Assembly: GCA_963802095.1 (NCBI GenBank) | Contig: CAWDHI010000011.1 | Span: 62,001-126,000 of the forward strand | Length of the DNA stretch: 64,000 nucleotides | Direction: 5' to 3' | Origin: CAVVEQ01 sp963802095 | GTDB lineage: Bacteria; Chloroflexota; Anaerolineae; Anaerolineales; Anaerolineaceae | Shown here: one piece after another, positions 16,372-23,773 of the stretch | How the letters are laid out: each line of letters begins with the position of its first letter | Position numbering within the stretch: position 1 is the stretch's first letter | Position numbers and translations under genes: made by a program | Notes under the pieces: generated by a model | The model's input: only the letters and a program-made list of their open reading frames with translations | Told to the model about the DNA's origin: nothing | The model's database searches: none

Positions 16372-17031
16372 ATGAAAAAATATATCGCGGTCGCCGGCAA
16401 CATCGGCGTGGGAAAATCCACCCTGGTGGAAATGCTCTGCGAGCGGCTGGATTGGAAGCCCTTCTTCGAGCCGGTCACCGAGAACCCCTACCTCGCAGAT
16501 TTCTACCGCGATATGTACGCCTACTCGTTCCAGTCGCAGATATTCTTCCTCACCCACCGCCTGCGCCTGCAAAAGGACCTGATCCATTACCCCGGCTCGG
16601 TGGTGCAGGATCGCTCCATTTATGAAGACGCCGAGATCTTCGCCCGAAACCTCTACCTGCAGGGCTACCTGGCGGAGCGGGATTACGAGACCTACCACGC
16701 CCTCTACCACACCATCCAGGAATTCCTGCCGGCGCCGAACCTGATGATCTACCTGCGCGCTTCGGTGGATACCCTCACCAGGCGTATCGACCTGCGCGAC
16801 CGCGATTACGAGCGCAGGATCGCCCCGGAATACCTATCCAATTTAAATACCATCTACGAGGATTGGATCCGAAACTTCAACATCTGCCCGGTGCTCACCG
16901 TCCCGGCCGATGACCTGGATTACGTGGCGCACAGCACCCACCTGGACCTGATCGTTGCCAAGATCCAGGAAAAGTTAACCGGCAAGGACGAGGTCATCTT
17001 TGCCCCGGAAGAAATATCCAACTCAAAATAG
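16372..17031 (+). CDS. Deoxynucleoside kinase (dAK/dGK type)
   Basis: 219 residues from ATG 16372 (GGGAGG upstream). GNIGVGKST is the P-loop. VQDRSIYEDA holds the DRS motif that contacts the deoxyribose and LRDRDYERRI the phosphate-side lid. This family phosphorylates deoxyadenosine, deoxyguanosine or deoxycytidine with ATP in dNTP salvage. A second paralogue lies at 18809, and in lactobacilli two such genes make a heterodimeric dAK/dGK enzyme, so a similar pair is possible. It is convergent with spoVS. Confidence 0.88.
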   Translation: MKKYIAVAGNIGVGKSTLVEMLCERLDWKPFFEPVTENPYLADFYRDMYAYSFQSQIFFLTHRLRLQKDLIHYPGSVVQDRSIYEDAEIFARNLYLQGYLAERDYETYHALYHTIQEFLPAPNLMIYLRASVDTLTRRIDLRDRDYERRIAPEYLSNLNTIYEDWIRNFNICPVLTVPADDLDYVAHSTHLDLIVAKIQEKLTGKDEVIFAPEEISNSK

Positions 17032-17049
17032 ATCGGTTTGAATATTGGG

Positions 17050-17310
17050 TCAGCGCGGCTCCACCACCAGCTTAACGGCGGTGCGGACGTTCCCTTCGAT
17101 CTCCACATCCACAAACTCGGGGATGCAGACGATGATGATTCCATCCTCCGCAAGATACCCCTTGGCGAGGACCAGGGCCTTAACGGCCTGGTTCACAGCT
17201 CCGGCACCGATGGCTTGCACTTCGGCGTGTTTGTGCTCGCGCATCACCCCGGCGATCGCTCCTGCAACGGCTGCCGTGCGGGAATTTGCCTTGACCTTGA
17301 TGACATCCAT
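17050..17310 (-). CDS. spoVS: Stage V sporulation protein S homologue
   Basis: 86 residues from ATG 17310, which has AAGGAG upstream. The sequence DVIKVKANSRTAAVAGAIAG and AIGAGAVNQAVKAL is near-identical in style to SpoVS. In Bacillus it is needed for normal septation and spore coat formation, but homologues are common in non-sporulating Chloroflexota and Deinococcota, where their role is likely nucleic-acid related (the fold resembles Alba). The gene is short and monocistronic. It borders the DnaA-box cluster. Confidence 0.94.
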   Translation of the reverse strand: MDVIKVKANSRTAAVAGAIAGVMREHKHAEVQAIGAGAVNQAVKALVLAKGYLAEDGIIIVCIPEFVDVEIEGNVRTAVKLVVEPR

Positions 17311-17427
17311 CTGTTCTTCTCCTTCTCCCCTTGCAGGGCAGCGTGAAACATCAATGATGCTCAATGGGCAAATTCATTTTTCATACTATACAGGATTTTT
17401 TACCCACATACAAGCGCTGAAAAAGAA

Positions 17428-17757
17428 TCCCTTATCCATATTTCTTTATGTATAAGTGTTAATAGTTGTATTCGTAGGGGTTGGGGATATGTGGAAAAGG
17501 TGTTTGTCCTGCACAATTTTCACCGCCTGTGGCGGGTGTCGGCTCAAGGCACTGGCAGGGGTGGAGGTTTGACTCTTTACCTTTATCCACAACCCGCCTG
17601 TGGATAAAAAGGACTTATCCCGGGCAGGCTTTAAACCGGTGAATTAAGGATGTTGAAAATATATCAATATAAATTTTCAAGGTTGTTTTCATTAAAAATT
17701 TGAACATTTGTCCACAATCCGGCGGACTTATCCACACATTTCAGCCAGTTATCCACA
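17428..17757. other. DnaA-box cluster with AT-rich stretch, candidate oriC
   Basis: Between spoVS and the nucleotidyltransferase gene there are four perfect DnaA boxes TTATCCACA: 17583-17591 (+), 17599-17607 (-), 17728-17736 (+), 17749-17757 (+). Near matches lie at 17432-17440 (TTATCCATA), 17490-17498 (minus, TTTTCCACA) and 17708-17716 (TTGTCCACA). The first two perfect boxes form an inverted pair with a 7-base spacer. An AT-rich stretch (17641-17707) suits a duplex-unwinding element. No ORF is plausible here. dnaA itself is not in the window. A DnaA-titration or regulatory site is the alternative. Confidence 0.65.
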
Positions 17758-17773
17758 GAGCGCTGGGGAGAAT

Positions 17774-18781
17774 CTATCGAATACCGCTGGCGAGGGCAAA
17801 GTCGTCGATCGTTTCGTCCACCCGGTCCAGAAATTTATCCAGATCGGCATAGCGTGCCTTGAGAGAAGGTTCATCCAATCCCAGGCTGCGGCGGAATTCG
17901 TTGTAGGGGTGCAATGCGGCGGCGTTGGAGCGCAGGTGTAATGCCAGTGCCGACCAGGTGCGCAGCAGCAGCCAGAGCGCCCCGGGGGCATTTTCGGTGC
18001 GTAGGTACTGCATGGCGGAAAGATAATAGGCTTTGCGCGGAGGTTTAAGCCTCACCGGGCAGGCGGAGAGTTCGGAAACGGAATTGAATACATTCTCCCA
18101 GTCGATCATCCAGCCAGCCCACTGCTCATCGGTTGGCGGCTGGCGGGAGAAGAGCCCGATCAGCCCGGCGGTCAGGTCCGGCTTTCCGGCTTTCAGCGCC
18201 CGTTTGGGAAACAGCATGAAGAAGCGCCGCTCGGGCAGGGGCGGGCCATAAAGGCAGGCCACCGCGTTCGAAGAGCTTTGCAGCGCTTTAAGATAAATGA
18301 GTAGCGGGGGAATGCCCCCCTCCACCGGTTTGGAGGAAAAGTCCATCCACACCTGGCGGGCGTAATCGGCGAGCGGTCGCACCCGCGCCAGCACCGTATC
18401 GGGCTGGTAGAACTGGGCGGCCACGCTGGCCTGGGTGAATTCGAACCAGTGCTGGTTTTCAAAGAGCAGGATCGGATCGGCGATCAGGTAGGAACCCAGC
18501 CAGGGGTTCAAACGCAGTCGGCGGGGCTGGTCGTAGCTCATTTGGGAAAAATGAGCGATATCAAAGGTGACCTCGTCAGTCACGCGCAGCACCTCCCGCT
18601 CCACCTTGGGCAGGCGGTCGTGCACGAACACCAGGTCGATATCCGCGGTTCCGCCGATGACCGGGTCATCGTGGATCAGCGAACCGGTGAGGTAGACGCA
18701 CACCAGGGTCTTATCCTGCGCCACACTGAAGTTGACGGTCTGGCGGGCGTGCTTGAGGAGGGTATCGCGGGTGATGCGCAT
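17774..18781 (-). CDS. Nucleotidyltransferase-fold protein
   Basis: 335 residues. Residues ~30-55 contain YLTGSL followed by GTADIDLVFVHD: the GS...DxD core of the polymerase-beta-like nucleotidyltransferase fold with both metal-binding acids. The C-terminal two-thirds are helical (WPxxE-type segments) and resemble the helical domain that follows the fold in streptomycin-type or MNT enzymes. Substrate unknown; it may transfer a nucleotide onto a small molecule, RNA or protein. It starts 28 bases after the second deoxynucleoside kinase gene, so both form one transcript. The DnaA-box cluster begins right behind its stop codon. Confidence 0.75.
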   Translation of the reverse strand: MRITRDTLLKHARQTVNFSVAQDKTLVCVYLTGSLIHDDPVIGGTADIDLVFVHDRLPKVEREVLRVTDEVTFDIAHFSQMSYDQPRRLRLNPWLGSYLIADPILLFENQHWFEFTQASVAAQFYQPDTVLARVRPLADYARQVWMDFSSKPVEGGIPPLLIYLKALQSSSNAVACLYGPPLPERRFFMLFPKRALKAGKPDLTAGLIGLFSRQPPTDEQWAGWMIDWENVFNSVSELSACPVRLKPPRKAYYLSAMQYLRTENAPGALWLLLRTWSALALHLRSNAAALHPYNEFRRSLGLDEPSLKARYADLDKFLDRVDETIDDFALASGIR

Positions 18782-18808
18782 ACGGCAGATTCCTTGGTTA
18801 CTGGATGA

Positions 18809-19471
18809 TCAATTCCCGCTCCCGGCGGTATCCCCGGCAGGCAGCGGCAGGGATGGTTGCAGCGGCGGGGTGAGCAGAGCGGAGCGGATGAGCCCTTCCA
18901 CAGCGAACAGATCCGTGTGGTTCGAAACAAAATTGATCTCATTGGTCTCGATGGTAAGCACTGGCACCCGCTGGTTGCCCTTGAGAAAAGTATTGTCATA
19001 CTCCTCGTTTAGCTGGGCGATGTAACTGCGTTCCATCTGGCGTTCGTAATGCCGGTCCCGAAAGGCGATGCGCTGCATGAGCGTATCGGTGCTGGCGCGC
19101 AGGTAAATCACCAGGTTTGGCAGGGGGATCTTCTCGGCCAGGGCTTCGTGTACGCGGTAATACATCTCCAGCTCGTCGCCGGTCAGGTTGATACGCGCAA
19201 AGAGCGCGTCCTTTTCGAAGGTGTAATCGGTTATCAGGTTGCGGTTCTCGCCGATCACCTCGGGAATGATGCGGCGCTGCTGGTGGTAGCGGCTGAGGAG
19301 GAAGAAGATTTGGGTCTGGAAGGCGTAGCGCGCGCGGTCGGAATAGAAATCCTTCAGGAAGGGATTCTCTTCAAATACCTCCAGCTGCAGCTGGGCATCG
19401 AAAGCCTCCTGCAGCAGCCGCGCCAGGGTGGTCTTGCCCACGCCGATCACGCCCTCGATGGCAAAATACAT
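18809..19471 (-). CDS. Deoxynucleoside kinase, second copy
   Basis: 220 residues, paralogous to the enzyme at 16372. EGVIGVGKTT is the P-loop; ITDYTFEKDA takes the place of DRS with an altered motif (DYT), and FRDRHYERQM is the lid. The altered DYT fits the deoxycytidine/deoxyguanosine-type or Dck/Dgk split seen in Bacilli, but specificity cannot be assigned. It is coupled to the nucleotidyltransferase gene. The C-terminus has a low-complexity Pro/Leu tail (LLTPPLQPSLPLPAG). Confidence 0.88.
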   Translation of the reverse strand: MYFAIEGVIGVGKTTLARLLQEAFDAQLQLEVFEENPFLKDFYSDRARYAFQTQIFFLLSRYHQQRRIIPEVIGENRNLITDYTFEKDALFARINLTGDELEMYYRVHEALAEKIPLPNLVIYLRASTDTLMQRIAFRDRHYERQMERSYIAQLNEEYDNTFLKGNQRVPVLTIETNEINFVSNHTDLFAVEGLIRSALLTPPLQPSLPLPAGDTAGSGN

Positions 19472-19676
19472 GCTCGCTCCGTGAAAAGTTCTGCAGCCCC
19501 ATTTATAACCGGGGGAAACCGCTGGAATAAATATACCACAATCACAAGTTCGCTTTTTAAGCCTGGATTTTTAGATAGGGAGCACCTTTCAGAAATGAAA
19601 ACAGATGTAACTTGTATGGAATCGGTGTGATGGATACAATCAATTCAAACGGAAACAGTCTTTCCGGAGGTTTTGC

Positions 19677-21281
19677 ATGCCAGAAAGCATCACCGATCTG
19701 GTGATCCGCATCGAAAAAACGATCGATGAGGGCGATACCCGCACCTGCATCATCCTTTGCGACCAGATCCTAAAACAGGATTTCAATAACTCCTACGCTT
19801 GGGAGCGCATGTTCGAGTTCACCCAGGCAGCCGGAGACCTGCAGGGGTTCAAGGTTCGCTTCGCCCGCACCTACTACCCTGACCGTTTCCACCAGCTGGA
19901 GTTGAGCGAAGAGGCCGCTTCTGCCACCTCGCCATTCGAGACTGGCACCAACCTGCTGGGCGAGGATATCGATCCACGGGCGCAATCCGAGATGGTACGC
20001 GATATGGCCGAGCAGATGGAGCAGACCGAGCTGCCAGAAGACCTGCGGAATGAATACACCGAACAGCTGATGAGCACCATCCCCAACGAGCGCATCGCCG
20101 CCATTCGGGAGATCCGGCATCTTGGCCTGATAAAATGCCTGCCGGCGCTGGTCTTCCTGGCAAAGAAATCCTCGCAGACCGCCGATTCCACTCCCGGCGA
20201 GCGCGAGCTGCTCATCGACACCTTGGCCGAGGTAGGCGGCAAGGAGTACGCGCACGAGATCCTCAACCTGCGTCGTTACCCATCCTTCACCAAGGCAGAC
20301 GTGCTGCACATTGCCAAGACCCTCAACCAGATGGGGAAAAGCGACCTGGCCCTGGAAGCAATTGACCGTGGTTTGAACCCCGAGGCCTACTCCGGGTTGA
20401 ACCGTAACACCCACCTGGATTTCATCATGGAAGCCGGCGCCCTCAGCTCGCCGGACACAGTGGAGCTGCTCTGTAAGAACCTGATGCGTGAAAAACGCTT
20501 CTGGAACCAGTCGCAGACCGCCGCCCTGATTGGGCTGGATAACGCCCTGGAACCGCTGGTGGTGGAGGCTGAAAGGCGCGGACCAATCGCCCCGGTACGG
20601 GGAGCCAAAGCCAAAGAACTGGTTGACGCCCAAACCGGCAAGAGCACTGCCCTGCTGGAAGTTACCGACAGCCTAATCAATCCCTTCATGATCACCAGTT
20701 ATTCGCCGGGGATGCAGATGCTGCTCACCTATCATTGCTACGTGACAGCCCTGCGGCATATTGGGCTGGCCAACAATGCCATCCTGCTGATGGACGTGAC
20801 CAACCGCAAGAACACGCTCGAACAGGCAGCCATTGCCCTGGCAATGGCGCAGCTTGGCAACCGTTCCGCCTGGCCTTCCTTCGAGACCCTGCGCCGCGAC
20901 CCCGATTGGGCTGTGAGAGTCCTATCCTACGAGGGAATGATCCTGCTCGCCGACCTCCTGCATATCGATGTGGATGCGATGCAACTGGCATCCCTCAAGG
21001 ATAAAGATCCGCGGGTCAGCCTTGCGTGCGCCTATTTGATGCTGCTCACCCGGCGGGAGGATTACGAAGCGCCGATTCTTGTATTAGCCGAAAGCCTGGA
21101 TGCCGCCCGCAGGGAAGCCTACCTGGGGCCGCTTTCCTGGATGGCGCGGAATGGGAATGAAAAAGCCCGCGCCAAGCTGGCTGAGCTTGCCCGCGAGGAC
21201 CCGGATGAACGCGTGCGAACCGCGGCTGGTTTACACCAGATAGCCATCAGCCCCAAGCGGGGCAGAGTTTCGGGAGTGTGA
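19677..21281 (+). CDS. HEAT-repeat protein
   Basis: 534 residues from ATG 19677, preceded by CGGAGG. After a 60-residue helical start, repeated helix pairs of about 30-35 residues with buried Leu/Ala follow (NERIAAIREIRHLGLIKCLP, then similar units near residues 330-510). This is an alpha-solenoid of HEAT or PBS-lyase type, usually a protein-binding scaffold. It has no signal peptide, so it is cytoplasmic. It is one base before the CorA-type transporter gene and probably cotranscribed; a link between the two is not obvious. Confidence 0.75.
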   Translation: MPESITDLVIRIEKTIDEGDTRTCIILCDQILKQDFNNSYAWERMFEFTQAAGDLQGFKVRFARTYYPDRFHQLELSEEAASATSPFETGTNLLGEDIDPRAQSEMVRDMAEQMEQTELPEDLRNEYTEQLMSTIPNERIAAIREIRHLGLIKCLPALVFLAKKSSQTADSTPGERELLIDTLAEVGGKEYAHEILNLRRYPSFTKADVLHIAKTLNQMGKSDLALEAIDRGLNPEAYSGLNRNTHLDFIMEAGALSSPDTVELLCKNLMREKRFWNQSQTAALIGLDNALEPLVVEAERRGPIAPVRGAKAKELVDAQTGKSTALLEVTDSLINPFMITSYSPGMQMLLTYHCYVTALRHIGLANNAILLMDVTNRKNTLEQAAIALAMAQLGNRSAWPSFETLRRDPDWAVRVLSYEGMILLADLLHIDVDAMQLASLKDKDPRVSLACAYLMLLTRREDYEAPILVLAESLDAARREAYLGPLSWMARNGNEKARAKLAELAREDPDERVRTAAGLHQIAISPKRGRVSGV

Positions 21282-21282
21282 G

Positions 21283-22239
21283 ATGGAAGAGAGACACTAC
21301 ATCATTGAAAAAGGGCGTCTCAAGGAGATTCCCGATCACAAGGACCTGGGGAACCGGACCAACCGCCGCTGGCAGAATTGGTATGACATCCACATCCCTA
21401 ACCGCGAAGATCTTGCGGAAGCGCTGGAGAAGCTCGATCCACACCCAATCATCCTGGACCTGGCCTTGAACCCCGAAAACTCGCCCAACGTGATCTATTA
21501 CGGGCAGGACCTGTTGATGGAGGTGCCGATCGTCAGTAATCAGGCAACCCTGGAGGTCTGCTATTTTACGATCATCTGGCGGGAAGGGACATTGATCACC
21601 ATTCATTCCTTCCCCTACTTTGAAGACCTTGTTACGACCTTGAAGCGACCGGATACCACAAACCTGGAAAATACCATCAATATTCTGTATGTATTATTTG
21701 ACCGAGTCCTGGATCAGCAAGTGAAGCTAGAAATTGCCCACCGCGACCAAATGGTGAACCAAGCACGCCAGATGGCGGATGGGACCGTTGAAGTAACCGC
21801 AAACGATTTGGCCAAGCTGCGCCAGACGATGGATAGGATTGTGATGCTGGCGGAAAGTTATATGTTCCTGACCGAGGGCATGAATACGACCGATATCCCG
21901 GGGTTACGTAAGGAGGAACGCAAAGCTTATATCCGCGACCTGATTGCGACCGCTGAGATCGCTCATGCCTCCGCATCCCAGATGGAAAAACGGTTGAACT
22001 CGCTCTATGCCCAATTCCAAATGATCCGCAGCGAAGATTCGGAAAGACGTTTGCGCTTCCTGACCATCCTTTCCGCCGTCAATTTGCCCCTGGTATTGAT
22101 CACCGGTATCTACGGGATGAACATGGCCTGGCTGCCAGCGGCGGATCGGGAGAATGGCTTCTATATCGTCCTGGGGATCATGGCGCTGGTGCTGGTGGGG
22201 GAGCTGTGGTTTTTCAAGTCCAAAGGCTGGTTTGATTAA
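21283..22239 (+). CDS. corA: CorA-family divalent cation transporter
   Basis: 318 residues. The C-terminus has two helices flanking the selectivity motif YGMN (in GIYGMNMAWLP), the hallmark of the CorA/Mrs2 channel family for Mg, Co or Ni. The N-terminal ~240 residues form the cytoplasmic alpha/beta funnel with a long stalk helix (ERKAYIRDLIATAEI and onward). Usually a pentamer in the inner membrane. The ATG follows the HEAT gene stop by one base. An IS3-type element lies 85 bases beyond and has cut the terminator. Confidence 0.9.
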   Translation: MEERHYIIEKGRLKEIPDHKDLGNRTNRRWQNWYDIHIPNREDLAEALEKLDPHPIILDLALNPENSPNVIYYGQDLLMEVPIVSNQATLEVCYFTIIWREGTLITIHSFPYFEDLVTTLKRPDTTNLENTINILYVLFDRVLDQQVKLEIAHRDQMVNQARQMADGTVEVTANDLAKLRQTMDRIVMLAESYMFLTEGMNTTDIPGLRKEERKAYIRDLIATAEIAHASASQMEKRLNSLYAQFQMIRSEDSERRLRFLTILSAVNLPLVLITGIYGMNMAWLPAADRENGFYIVLGIMALVLVGELWFFKSKGWFD

Positions 22240-22300
22240 GGCGCAGGGGGAGAAGCTGCCCTCATATCAAAAATATCCATTTTTACATTTTCAACAACAA

Positions 22301-22323
22301 AATAAAAAAGGCGGCTTTGATAA
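22301..22323. terminator. Left arm of a bidirectional terminator split by the IS
   Basis: AAGGCGGCTT (22308-22317) preceded by A-rich sequence pairs with AAGCCGCCTT (23746-23755) across the insertion. Without the IS it would be a 10-bp stem with a 4-base loop, flanked by A and T runs, between the converging corA and pepF genes. Confidence 0.75.
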
Positions 22324-22377
22324 TGAACTGCACCCCAAAAGTTGGACAAAAAACCAACCGAAAGGGGTGCAGTTTTT

Positions 22378-22869
22378 ATGACGAAATTCAGTTTAGAAGA
22401 GAAAGTAGCCGCGGTCAAAGCAGTACAAGCAGGAGAGAGTATCGCCAGGGTAGCCAGACAGTTTGGAATGAGTGAAAGGGTAGTGAGTAGAATTGTTCAG
22501 ATGGTGGAAGCGCATGGGGAAAGTGGTTTAGGGAAACGGGCATATCACTTGACGGCCGAGCAGAAATACCAAGTATTGATGTATATGCATCACAATAATC
22601 TTACTTATCAGGAAGCGGGCATACAATTAGGGATAAGTGGATCATCAACAGTCTGGCAGTGGGAGCAAAGATACTTGCAAAATGGCATAGAGGGACTAAA
22701 GGACAAGAAAAAGGGCAGAAAGCCAAGCATACCAAAGCCTAAACAGCCAAAGACCAGGGAAGAAGAATTACTGGATAGGATTCAATATCTTGAGGCAGAG
22801 AATGCTTACCTAAAAAAATTGAACGCCTTGGTTGCAGAGCGGGAAAAGAGCGAAAGAGAGAACGGATAG
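22378..22869 (+). CDS. IS3-family transposase OrfA
   Basis: 163 residues from ATG 22378. Two helix-turn-helix parts are seen: EEKVAAVKAVQAGES, then VARQFGMSERVVSRI, followed by a second HTH (YQEAGIQLGISGSSTVWQWE) and a C-terminal leucine-zipper-like stretch with LEAENAYLKKLNALV. OrfA binds the IS ends and regulates transposition. An A7 run at YLKK and an A4G near the end are possible -1 slippage sites to make the OrfAB fusion. Confidence 0.9.
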   Translation: MTKFSLEEKVAAVKAVQAGESIARVARQFGMSERVVSRIVQMVEAHGESGLGKRAYHLTAEQKYQVLMYMHHNNLTYQEAGIQLGISGSSTVWQWEQRYLQNGIEGLKDKKKGRKPSIPKPKQPKTREEELLDRIQYLEAENAYLKKLNALVAEREKSERENG

Positions 22870-22907
22870 CTGTTATCTCTGAGCTAAGGCGAGAATATCC
22901 ACTGGAA

Positions 22908-23714
22908 TTGCTTCTGATAATAGCGAAAGTCCCCAGAAGCAGCTATTATTATCACCTGAAACGACTCTCGGAGCCTCTAAAGCACAAGGATGAACGAGAT
23001 GAGATCCTGAAAATATGCTTGGAGAATAAGGGCCGTTATGGATATCGGCGGGTAACGCTTGAATTGCGTCACAGAGGGTTTCAGACCAATCACAAGCTGG
23101 TCATGAAGCTTATGAAGCAGGAAAAACTCACCTGTAAGTTACGACCCAAGAGATATCATGCTTATCGAGGTGAAGTGGGAAAAATCGCCCCCAACCTCTT
23201 GAAACGTAACTTTAGAGCTGAAAGACCCAATGCAAAATGGACAACAGACATCACAGAATTCAAGCTGTTTGGGCAAAAGCTTTACCTTTCGCCAATCATG
23301 GACCTTTTCAATGGCGAGATTGTCAGTTACTCCCTTTCCAAGAGTCCAAGCTTTCACCAGGTTGCTGAAATGCTCAGGGATGCCTTCCAGAAAATCCCTG
23401 ACCATTCTGAATTGATACTGCACTCCGATCAGGGATGGCATTACCAAATGCGACCCTACCAAAAAATGCTCAAAGACAAAGGGATCAGACAAAGCATGTC
23501 TAGAAAAGGTAACTGCTATGATAATTGCGTAATGGAAAACTTCTTTGGCATACTAAAATCTGAGTTCTTCCACAATCAGAAGTTCTCCTCCCTGGATCAC
23601 TTCACTAGTCAGTTAGGTGATTATGTCGATTATTACAATAATCGCCGAATAAAGGTTAAACTAAAAGGACTGAGCCCTGTTAAGTTCCGAACTCAGTCCT
23701 TTTTGTCACCTTAA
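22908..23714 (+). CDS. IS3-family transposase OrfB (DDE integrase)
   Basis: About 268 residues from a TTG at 22908, but it probably exists mainly as the C-terminus of a frameshifted OrfAB fusion, since the frame stays open upstream (RERIAVISELRREYP). The catalytic residues of the rve fold are present: Asp in WTTDITEF, Asp in LHSDQGWHY and Glu in MENFFGILKSE. An HTH_21-like segment (KGRYGYRRVTLELRH) precedes them. Length matches the family, so it looks intact. Confidence 0.9.
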   Translation: MLLIIAKVPRSSYYYHLKRLSEPLKHKDERDEILKICLENKGRYGYRRVTLELRHRGFQTNHKLVMKLMKQEKLTCKLRPKRYHAYRGEVGKIAPNLLKRNFRAERPNAKWTTDITEFKLFGQKLYLSPIMDLFNGEIVSYSLSKSPSFHQVAEMLRDAFQKIPDHSELILHSDQGWHYQMRPYQKMLKDKGIRQSMSRKGNCYDNCVMENFFGILKSEFFHNQKFSSLDHFTSQLGDYVDYYNNRRIKVKLKGLSPVKFRTQSFLSP

Positions 23715-23773
23715 TGCATGTCTAACAATTGGGGTGCACTACAATAAGCCGCCTTTTTTATTATCCACTCTGG

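Larger units (their letters stand above)
22324..23743 (+). mobile_element. IS3-family (IS150-group) insertion sequence
   Basis: 1420 bp. Ends TGAACTGCACCCC and, inverted at the right, TGTAGTGCACCCC; beyond these the ends continue to match with AAGTTGGACA versus TTGTTAGACA, about 17 of 20 internal positions. A 4-bp duplication ATAA lies at 22320-22323 and 23744-23747. It encodes OrfA and OrfB with a -1 frame relation as in IS150. Both ORFs are intact, so it may be active. It has inserted in the loop of a transcription terminator. Confidence 0.88.
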
